Assembly: GCA_003151895.1 (NCBI GenBank)
Contig: PLYX01000016.1
Location: 3,220-8,867 of the forward strand
DNA length: 5,648 nucleotides
Direction of reading: 5' to 3'
DNA from: Solirubrobacterales bacterium
GTDB taxonomy: Bacteria; Actinomycetota; Thermoleophilia; Solirubrobacterales; Solirubrobacteraceae
The notes below the pieces were generated by a model. That model was not told where the DNA came from. It saw nothing but the letters and a program-made list of their open reading frames with translations, and did no database searches. The position numbers and the translations under genes are program-made. Below are positions 1 through 5,256 of the stretch, in pieces. Numbering within the stretch: position 1 is the stretch's first letter; each line of letters begins with the position of its first letter.

Positions 1-864
1 GACGAGCTGCGCGCCGACCGCTCGCCCGCCAACCTCGCGGCCGCGGTCACGCTGTACCACATCGTCATCGAGGCCTCGCTCGCACAGCCCGGCCAGCACT
101 TCATCTGCGGATACCTCGAGGAACGCGACCAGCTGCCCGCGTTTCGCAGGGGCATGGAGAACATCGCGGCCGACGAGCAGCGCCACATCGGCTTCGGCGT
201 CAAGCTCCTCGCGGACCTCAACCGCGAAGACCCCCGCGGCGTTCCCAGGGCCGTGGCGCGGATGCTGCGCGAGGTCAACCGCTTCACCTCCCAGGTGCTG
301 ATGCCGCCGGGCTGGGACGAGCACTACATCACGGTCTTCAACGCCACGCTCGACGAGGTCGGCCTCGAAGGGCTGCAGTCGATGACGACCAAGCTGCGCT
401 CCGCGGGCCTGGCCATCGAGACGCTGCCAGGCCCCGCGCTGCTGCCGCCGGGGCTCTCGCCGCTGGAGATCACCCAGCGGGGCCGCGCGCTGGCCAAGGC
501 GGGGGTGATCGGCGTGCGCGAGAGCCCCTCCCAGCGCGATCCGGAGACCATCGCGCTGCTCTTCGACACGATGCGCCGCCAGGTCAACCCGCGACACGGG
601 CTGACACGACCGACGACCTTTCAGTGGGAGTTCACCGACCCCGACATCCCCACCTGGCACCTCACCGTGAACAACGGCTCGAGCACCGTCGAGCAGGGAC
701 AGGCGCCGTCGCCGGACCTGCGCCTGCGCCTCTCCTACCAGGACTGGGTGGACATCGTGGGCAGCCGGTTGGACCCGCTGAAGGCGTTCGCCACCGGCCG
801 GTTGCGCCCGCGCGGCAACCCGCTCGCGCTCAGGCGCCTCGCGCAGGTCTTCCCGCGCGGCTGA
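1..864 (+). CDS. R2-like (R2lox-type) diiron oxidase fused to SCP2 lipid-binding domain, 5' end missing
   Basis: The frame is open from base 1 to the TGA at 862-864, giving 287 residues; the true start lies left of the window. Residues 1-90 are the second half of a ferritin-fold R2-like protein. E24 in YHIVIE and E59/H62 in DEQRHIGFG are the second set of diiron ligands (ExxH pair). Y19, five residues before E24, occupies the position of the tyrosine that forms the Val-Tyr ether cross-link in R2lox (Tyr162 and Glu167 in the mycobacterial protein, from memory). The first ligand set would lie upstream and cannot be checked. After a Pro/Leu-rich linker, residues about 184-285 look like an SCP2 sterol-carrier domain: FQWEF strand, pDLRLRLS, then DWVDIVGSRLDPLKAFATGRLRPRGN (248-273). 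R2lox enzymes carry a bound fatty acid, so a lipid-handling partner domain makes sense. The substrate is unknown. An ordinary R2 subunit is less likely. The protein is probably cytosolic, with no membrane segment seen. Confidence 0.8.
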   Translation, partial: DELRADRSPANLAAAVTLYHIVIEASLAQPGQHFICGYLEERDQLPAFRRGMENIAADEQRHIGFGVKLLADLNREDPRGVPRAVARMLREVNRFTSQVLMPPGWDEHYITVFNATLDEVGLEGLQSMTTKLRSAGLAIETLPGPALLPPGLSPLEITQRGRALAKAGVIGVRESPSQRDPETIALLFDTMRRQVNPRHGLTRPTTFQWEFTDPDIPTWHLTVNNGSSTVEQGQAPSPDLRLRLSYQDWVDIVGSRLDPLKAFATGRLRPRGNPLALRRLAQVFPRG

Positions 865-866
865 CA

Positions 867-898
867 CCTACCGTCCGCTGGGCACCCGCTCCGGTAGG
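867..898. terminator. Possible bidirectional hairpin between convergent genes
   Basis: CCTACCG at 867-873 is perfectly repeated inverted as CGGTAGG at 892-898, with an 18-base loop. It starts 2 bases after the stop of the R2lox-SCP2 gene and covers the last codons of the convergent sigma gene. The position suits a shared terminator, but the stem is only 7 bp, the loop is long and there is no T-tract on either side, so chance is possible in such GC-rich DNA. Confidence 0.25.
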
Positions 899-2019
899 AA
901 CTCGCCGAGCGATGTGCTCGCTTCGGGTGACGGTCGGTCCTGCCCGGAGCTCGCCGGTATTGAGGGCAGCGGGGGAACGGGGTGCGTTCGGCGAGCGCTG
1001 TGTGAGCGCGCGCGGTGAGCCGGTGCAGAGGAGTGCTTGGGCGGAGCGGGCACGCCCGCAGGGACCTGCGCCCGCGCACGATGACCCGTGTGGCCGGGCG
1101 CGCCGCCCGCGAGCAACGTGTATCCACCGCCGACGCCAAGCGCGAGCACTCCGATGGCGGCCAGCTTGGCCGTGAGCGTCCCGCCTGTGGCGGCTGCCGC
1201 GCTCGATCCGCCTGCCGTGGCGCTCGATCCGGCAGCGGCGCCCGCGCCACCCATGGCCGCGAACGAGAGCGGCAGCGGCGGGAGGACCGACGCGAGCCCG
1301 CGGAGAGACAACACGTAGGCGCGGCAGGCGGGGCACTCGCGCTGGTGGATCCTCGCCAGCGCGTGACGCTCCCCGTCGGGGTCGAGGATGCCGAACGCGA
1401 ACGCGCGCATCAACGAGGACTGCTGCTCGCACCAGCCTCCCGCCTTGATCGTGTCGAGCAGCGCGCCGACCTTGCCCGCCACGCCGGGCCTGCTCGGACT
1501 GGCGCCCTCCAGCAGCTTGCGCATGCGCGGCTCGCTGATGCCCATCCGCTCGGCGGCCTCCGAGCGCGAGAGGCCCTGCAGGTAGTAGAGCGACGCGGCC
1601 TGGCACTCGCGCTGTGAGAGGCGACTGCGCAAGCCCTCGAGCACCTGTCGCAGCCTGGCGCGATCGTCGAGCGCTCCGGCGAGGTCGGGGTCGGAGACGA
1701 CCGGCTGCGCCCCGCCGTCCACGGGCTGGTGGCGAGGGGCCGAGCGGCTCTCGTCGATCGCGCGGCGGAAGGTCACGAGCACGAGCCACGCCGACGGGTT
1801 CTCCACCTCCTCCCCGCCAAGCACGGTGGCATACAGGCCGTGCCACGCCTGGGCATAGCAGGCCTCCAGATCGGCGACGTCGAGCGTCACGCCCCTGGAG
1901 CGCAGCTGGGAGCGCACGATCGACAGGACCTTCGAGCGCAGCCCGGCGAACTCCCTGCGAAGCAGCCGCTCGGCGCGGTAGCGGCGCAGGGTGAGCGGGC
2001 TCAAGGGTGTGGAGGTCAC
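868..2019 (-). CDS. ECF-like sigma factor fused to zinc anti-sigma-type module and a hydrophobic segment
   Basis: From GTG 2019 the protein has 383 residues, about twice a plain ECF sigma. Residues 15-95 fit sigma region 2 (DVADLEACYAQAWHGLY, then NPSAWLVLVTFRRAIDE). Residues 118-172 fit region 4, with a helix-turn-helix at 149-171 (GLSRSEAAERMGISEPRMRK). Next comes H225-x3-C229-x2-C232 (HQRECPAC), the zinc signature of ZAS anti-sigma domains; C197, 28 residues earlier, could be the fourth ligand. An Ala/Gly/Ser linker (256-280) leads to one hydrophobic segment (about 282-304) and a Pro/Ser/His/Arg-rich tail. The sigma part would act in the cytoplasm, possibly tethered and silenced by its own C-terminus. 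GTG 2019 (VTSTPLSPLTLRRYRAE) is preferred because family members, as I remember them, begin close to this point; a TTG at 2070 would add 17 residues. Neither start has a good Shine-Dalgarno. The basic tail fits poorly with an outside location, so membrane insertion is uncertain. It lies divergent from the polysaccharide genes; a regulatory link is inference. Confidence 0.85.
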   Translation of the reverse strand: MTSTPLSPLTLRRYRAERLLRREFAGLRSKVLSIVRSQLRSRGVTLDVADLEACYAQAWHGLYATVLGGEEVENPSAWLVLVTFRRAIDESRSAPRHQPVDGGAQPVVSDPDLAGALDDRARLRQVLEGLRSRLSQRECQAASLYYLQGLSRSEAAERMGISEPRMRKLLEGASPSRPGVAGKVGALLDTIKAGGWCEQQSSLMRAFAFGILDPDGERHALARIHQRECPACRAYVLSLRGLASVLPPLPLSFAAMGGAGAAAGSSATAGGSSAAAATGGTLTAKLAAIGVLALGVGGGYTLLAGGAPGHTGHRARAQVPAGVPAPPKHSSAPAHRARSHSARRTHPVPPLPSIPASSGQDRPSPEASTSLGEFLPERVPSGR

Positions 2020-2156
2020 GAACGATCCGAAATAGCCAACCTCGATATCGGGCGCAAGGCCACACTCCAAGAGTCATCCGGGGATAGGCTCAACGGATCG
2101 AGGCGCCGTCTGCACACACCGCCCCCGCACTGCCACCTCGCGCGGACGTTCTCGGC
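2020..2156. promoter_or_regulatory. Divergent control region between sigma gene and GT26 gene
   Basis: These 137 bases separate the GTG of the leftward sigma gene from the GTG of the rightward glycosyltransferase and must hold both promoters, unless either protein starts further upstream. On the + strand there is a GATAGGCT box (2083-2090). On the - strand, two similar blocks, CTAT-(2-3 bases)-CGGAT followed by TTG 2070 or GTG 2019, repeat 51 bases apart. No ribosome binding site precedes either start, which fits leaderless transcripts. No convincing -35 elements were found. Confidence 0.45.
2083..2090 (+). promoter_or_regulatory. Candidate -10 box (GATAGGCT) of the GT26 gene
   Basis: TAGGCT (2085-2090) fits the actinobacterial -10 pattern TANNNT. 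It is nearly identical to the box before gmd (GATAGGGT). A transcript would start near A2097, which is also the first base of an in-frame ATC codon of the glycosyltransferase frame. No clear -35 hexamer lies 16-18 bases upstream. Confidence 0.4.
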
Positions 2157-2924
2157 GTGCCGCTGGCGGTGTCCGACTACGACCGCGTGATCGACTGGAT
2201 GGAGGCGATGATCGATGCGGGCGCCCGCGGATACCTCACGGCGGCGGCCGTCAACCTGATCATGTGCGCCCGTGAGGACCCACAGACGCTGAGGGCCGTG
2301 CTCGGCGCGACACTCGCGGTGCCCGACGGCCAGCCGCTGGTGTGGGCGCTGCGCCTGCTCGGCCACTCGCGTGCCACGCGCGTGTATGGCCCGGAGCTGA
2401 TGGCGCGCTACTGTGCGCGGGCCGCGAGGACCGGCACGCCCGTCTACCTCTATGGGGGACGCTCCGAGAAGGCGCTGGAGGAGTTGCGCACACGCCTGAG
2501 CGAGCGCTTCCCCGGATTGCGCATCGCCGGCGGCTACTCGCCCCCGTTCCGGGCGCTCACCGCGGAGGAGCGCGACCGCGTGGCCGCCGAGATCGATGCC
2601 TCCGGAGCGAAGGTCGTGTGGGTCGGCACCGGCCAGCCCAAGCAGGAGCGCTGGATGAGCGAGATGCGCCCGCTCCTGAAGGCCCCGCTGCTCGTCGGGG
2701 TCGGCGCGGCGTTCGACTTCCACGCCGGCATCGTCCCCCAAGCGCCCGGGTGGATGCAGCGCAACGGTCTTGAGTGGAGCTACCGGCTCTCGCGCGAGCC
2801 GCGCCGGCTGTGGCGGCGCTACGCGAGCCAGAACCCGCGCTTCGTGGCCGGCTTCGCTCGTCAGTACCTGCGCACCCTGAAGGGCACCCCCCATAGCGGG
2901 GGGCAGGCAGGCGAGCGCCGATAA
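2157..2924 (+). CDS. WecG/TagA/CpsF family glycosyltransferase (GT26)
   Basis: Predicted 255 residues from GTG 2157, close to the usual 230-260 for GT26 enzymes. These transfer N-acetylmannosamine(-uronic acid) or a similar sugar from UDP to a lipid-linked acceptor at the inner membrane face. Family marks are VPDG at 55-58 (its Asp is the proposed base in TagA), GTGQPKQERW at 157-166, GVGAAFDFHAG at 181-191, and the basic C-terminal part around GLEWSYRLSREPRRLWRRY (204-222), thought to bind the membrane. The start is doubtful. The frame stays open upstream to 2088 and encodes RADVLG just before the GTG, matching the first conserved strand of the family, so the real protein probably begins earlier; the only candidates are CTG 2130 or ATC 2097, and neither GTG 2157 nor these has a ribosome site. 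Donor and acceptor cannot be fixed from sequence. It is the first of four co-directional sugar genes; its TAA overlaps a putative promoter of the next gene. Confidence 0.88.
   Translation: MPLAVSDYDRVIDWMEAMIDAGARGYLTAAAVNLIMCAREDPQTLRAVLGATLAVPDGQPLVWALRLLGHSRATRVYGPELMARYCARAARTGTPVYLYGGRSEKALEELRTRLSERFPGLRIAGGYSPPFRALTAEERDRVAAEIDASGAKVVWVGTGQPKQERWMSEMRPLLKAPLLVGVGAAFDFHAGIVPQAPGWMQRNGLEWSYRLSREPRRLWRRYASQNPRFVAGFARQYLRTLKGTPHSGGQAGERR
2887..2903 (+). repeat. C6/G6 hairpin at the 3' end of the GT26 gene
   Basis: CCCCCC (2887-2892), a 5-base loop ATAGC, then GGGGGG (2898-2903) would form a perfect 6-bp GC stem in the mRNA, inside codons for the last dozen residues and about 20 bases before the stop. 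There is no T-tract. It could be a weak terminator, attenuator or mRNA-end stabiliser ahead of the next gene's promoter, or simply chance. Confidence 0.35.
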
Positions 2925-2927
2925 CCT
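2920..2927 (+). promoter_or_regulatory. Candidate -10 box (GATAACCT) of the nucleotide-sugar dehydrogenase gene
   Basis: TAACCT (2922-2927) fits TANNNT and overlaps the TAA stop of the upstream gene. The next ATG is 10 bases further (2938) and has no Shine-Dalgarno sequence, so a transcript starting here would have a leader of only a few bases or none. No -35 element is evident. Confidence 0.35.
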
Positions 2928-2937
2928 CTGGGCTGCG

Positions 2938-4215
2938 ATGACCGACTCCCCCAGCAAGCCCGACGTCGCCGTCGTCGGCCTCGGACGCGTTGGGCTTCCG
3001 CTGGCGCTGTCGTTCGCCGACCGCGGATTGAACGTGATCGGGATCGACAACGACCCCGCGCGGCTCTCCTCGGTGCGCGAAGGCGCCATGCCCTTCCGCG
3101 AGACCGGCGCCCAGGAGCTGCTCGATCGAGTCGGCGCGAGCGGACGCCTGTCGCTGTCAGAGCGCGTCGCCGACGCCGCGCGGGCGAGGCACATCGTGAT
3201 CACGCTCGGAACCCCATCCTTCTCGCACATCGAGATCGACATGAGAGACATCCGCTCGGCGCTCGACGACCTGCTCGGAGCGCTGCGGCCTGGACACGCA
3301 TTGACGCTGCGCTCGACCGTGGCGCCCGGCACGACCGAGTTCGTCGCCGGCTACCTGGCCAAGCACCGCGGCTTTCAGATCGGCGAGGAGGTGTACGTGG
3401 CGCACGCGCCGGAGCGCATCGCCGCTGGACGCTTCCTGGAGGAGATCGACTCGCTGCCGTGCATCATCGGCGGCGTGGGCGCCCGCTCGGGCGAGGTCGC
3501 GGCCGAGCTGTTCGGGGTGTTCAAGGCGCCGATCGTGCAGACCACCCCCGTGCAGGCGGAGCTCGCGAAGATCTGGGCGAACATCCTGCGCTACACGCAC
3601 TTCGCGCTGCCCAACCTGCTGATGATGGACTGTGAGCGCTACGGCGCGAACGTCTTCGAGGTGATCGACCTCGTCAACCGCGACTACCCTCGCGGCGGGC
3701 TCGCCCAGCCGGGCCTGACGGCCGGGACCTGTCTGCGCAAGGACTTCGCCTTCTCCGAGGAGCGCTCCAACGCGCCCGGGATGCTGCTCGCCGTCTCGCG
3801 CGTCAACGAGTCGGTGCCCCTGTTCCTCGTCGAAGGGATCAAGCGCCGAGTGGGCTCGCTGTCCGGGCGCAAGGTGGCCGTGCTCGGTCTGGCGTTCAAG
3901 GCCGACACCGACGACGAGCGCGACTCCCTCGCCCACAAGCTCGTGCGACTGCTCGAGCGCGAGCTGGCGGACGTGGTGGCGCACGACCCGCACGTGAGCA
4001 CCCCGACCGCGTCGCTCGAGCAGGCCGTCGAGAGCGCCGATGTGGTCGTGGTGGGCGCCAACCACAGCGAGCTCTGCGACCCGCGCACGCTCGCGATGAT
4101 CGCCGAGCGCTCGAGCGCGGACTGCCTGGTCGTGGACCCGTGGAACTGCTGGGGCGCCGGCCAGGTGTTCGCGTATGCGAGCGAGCTCGCGGCACTCGGA
4201 GCGCCGAGCGCATGA
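2938..4215 (+). CDS. UDP-sugar 6-dehydrogenase-type nucleotide-sugar dehydrogenase
   Basis: Predicted 425 residues, the normal length of the UDP-glucose/GDP-mannose dehydrogenase family, which oxidises C6 of a nucleotide sugar to a uronic acid with two NAD+. The N-terminal Rossmann fold shows GLGRVGLP (14-21), with D37 ending strand 2 to bind the ribose. STVAPGTT (126-133) and HAPERIAAGR (156-165) follow. The central helix has AELAKIWANILRYTHFALPN (207-226), with K211 and N215. The catalytic Cys is C265 in GLTAGTCLRKDF, followed by K268/D269. The C-terminal UDP-binding domain carries GLAFKADTDDERDS (317-330). The Cys loop differs from the common GGSC of UDP-glucose dehydrogenase and the GGPC of WecC, so I do not assign UDP-glucose, UDP-GlcNAc or UDP-ManNAc as substrate. 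ATG 2938 is chosen because GLGRVG then sits at the usual distance from the start. The stop overlaps the next gene's start (ATGA), implying translational coupling. Confidence 0.9.
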   Translation: MTDSPSKPDVAVVGLGRVGLPLALSFADRGLNVIGIDNDPARLSSVREGAMPFRETGAQELLDRVGASGRLSLSERVADAARARHIVITLGTPSFSHIEIDMRDIRSALDDLLGALRPGHALTLRSTVAPGTTEFVAGYLAKHRGFQIGEEVYVAHAPERIAAGRFLEEIDSLPCIIGGVGARSGEVAAELFGVFKAPIVQTTPVQAELAKIWANILRYTHFALPNLLMMDCERYGANVFEVIDLVNRDYPRGGLAQPGLTAGTCLRKDFAFSEERSNAPGMLLAVSRVNESVPLFLVEGIKRRVGSLSGRKVAVLGLAFKADTDDERDSLAHKLVRLLERELADVVAHDPHVSTPTASLEQAVESADVVVVGANHSELCDPRTLAMIAERSSADCLVVDPWNCWGAGQVFAYASELAALGAPSA

Positions 4216-5219
4216 GCCGCGTGCTCGTCACGGGTGGCGCCGGCACGATCGGCGCCGCGGTCGTCAGGCGGCTGCTCGCCGACCCGGCCTATGAGGTGCG
4301 CGTCTCCGACCAGCGCCCCGCGCCACAGTGGATGCGCGAGGGCTGCGAGGTCCACACCGGCGACCTGCGCGAGCTCGAGCAGGCGCGCACGGCGATGGCG
4401 GGCTGTGAGCTCGTGATCCACCTCGCCGCGATCGTCGGCGGGATCGCCAACTTCCACAAGCTGCCGCACACGCTCACGGAGGTCAACAACGGCCTCTACA
4501 ACGCCGTCTTCCGCGCCGCGCTCGATCATGACGTGGAGCGCTTCACATACGTGTCCTCCTCGATGGTGTTCGAGCGCGCGACCGAGTTCCCCACGACCGA
4601 GGCCCACCTGCCCGACTGCCCCACCCCGCGTTCGGCCTACGGCTTCTCCAAGCTCACCGGCGAGGTCTACGCTCGCGCCGCCCACGCCGAGCACGGACTG
4701 CCGTTCACGATCTGCCGCCCCTTCAACGCCTACGGTCCCGGCGAGCTGCCGGACCCCGAGCCTGGCATCGCGCACATGGTGCCCGACCTGATCGAGAAGG
4801 TGCTCGCCGGTCAACGGCCACTGGAGATCTTCGGCTCCGGAGAGCAGACGCGCACGCTCACCCACATCGACGACATCGCGGACGGGGTCGTGACCGCTAT
4901 GTCGTCGCCCAAGGGCCTGAACGAGGACTTCAACATCTCCGCCTCACGGGAGCTGACGGTCGCCGAGACGGCGCGGATCATCTGGGAGGCGTGCGGGGAG
5001 GACCCCAAGGGACTGCGACTCGAGCACCTGCCCACGTTTGAGGTCGACGTCCCGCGGCGCTGGCCCTCGGTCGAGAAGGCCAAGCGCCTGCTCGGCTGGG
5101 AGGCACGCATCGGCGTAGAGCAGGGCATCGCCTCAACCGTGCAGTGGCTGCGCGAGCGCACCGACCGGGTTGCAGTCCGTTCGGGTCGATCCCAGACGAC
5201 CAAACCCGCGCGCACGTGA
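4212..5219 (+). CDS. Extended SDR family NAD-dependent sugar epimerase/dehydratase
   Basis: Predicted 335 residues from ATG 4212, which overlaps the upstream TGA as ATGA; GGAG at 4198-4201 gives a modest ribosome site 10 bases before it. A further in-frame start at 4140 would add 24 residues before the first strand and is less likely. The Rossmann motif is TGGAGTIG (7-14), D33 suits NAD(H), HLAA is at 70-73, catalytic Ser lies in SSSM (115-118), and Y143xxxK147 is in SAYGFSK. The stretch AAIVGGIANFHK (72-83) and GSGEQTRTLTHIDDIADG (208-225) resemble GDP-fucose synthase and GDP-mannose 3,5-epimerase. Both of those carry a catalytic Cys in SSCIYP or SSACIYP, and here that position is M118, so I do not assign either activity. 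Coupling to the dehydrogenase suggests it works on that enzyme's uronic-acid product, or on a GDP-sugar given gmd next door. The last 20 residues form a basic, probably disordered tail. Confidence 0.88.
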   Translation: MSRVLVTGGAGTIGAAVVRRLLADPAYEVRVSDQRPAPQWMREGCEVHTGDLRELEQARTAMAGCELVIHLAAIVGGIANFHKLPHTLTEVNNGLYNAVFRAALDHDVERFTYVSSSMVFERATEFPTTEAHLPDCPTPRSAYGFSKLTGEVYARAAHAEHGLPFTICRPFNAYGPGELPDPEPGIAHMVPDLIEKVLAGQRPLEIFGSGEQTRTLTHIDDIADGVVTAMSSPKGLNEDFNISASRELTVAETARIIWEACGEDPKGLRLEHLPTFEVDVPRRWPSVEKAKRLLGWEARIGVEQGIASTVQWLRERTDRVAVRSGRSQTTKPART

Positions 5220-5241
5220 GATCCCCTCGACGATCCTCACC

Positions 5242-5249
5242 GATAGGGT
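5242..5249 (+). promoter_or_regulatory. Candidate -10 box (GATAGGGT) of gmd, leaderless spacing
   Basis: TAGGGT (5244-5249) fits TANNNT and is followed by exactly 7 bases and then ATG 5257, the distance at which transcription normally starts. No Shine-Dalgarno sequence precedes the ATG. This is the clearest of three similar boxes in the window and suggests gmd has its own promoter in the 37-base gap rather than depending only on readthrough from upstream. Confidence 0.5.
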
Positions 5250-5256
5250 CCCAGCC

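Noticed and set aside
830..2077. 415-codon - strand frame overlapping the sigma gene in another frame, and several + strand frames opposite it
   Set aside because: The sigma frame carries all the recognisable motifs; the others are Arg/Pro/Ala-rich shadows.
2016..3332. 438-codon open frame on the - strand across the GT26 gene and the start of the dehydrogenase gene
   Set aside because: It lies opposite two well-supported genes with clear family motifs; its translation is low-complexity, Arg/Ala/Pro-rich and shows no recognisable domain. Long antisense frames are expected at this GC content.
3157..4065. 302-codon open frame on the - strand inside the dehydrogenase gene
   Set aside because: Its composition is rich in His, Val, Arg, Gly and Leu, as expected from reading the complement of a GC-rich gene; no domain seen.
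4140..4211. In-frame earlier start for the SDR gene, adding 24 residues
   Set aside because: The added residues precede the Rossmann strand, which is normally almost at the N-terminus, and the ATGA overlap at 4212 with GGAG upstream is a better start.
3684..4865. 393-codon open frame on the - strand across the dehydrogenase and SDR genes
   Set aside because: It is antisense to two real genes, has biased composition and no motif.
5166..5208. Inverted pieces CGGGTT/AACCCG and GGTCG/CGACC near the end of the SDR gene, considered as a terminator
   Set aside because: The stems are only 5-6 bp, one has a loop of over 30 bases, there is no T-tract, and such pairs are frequent by chance here.
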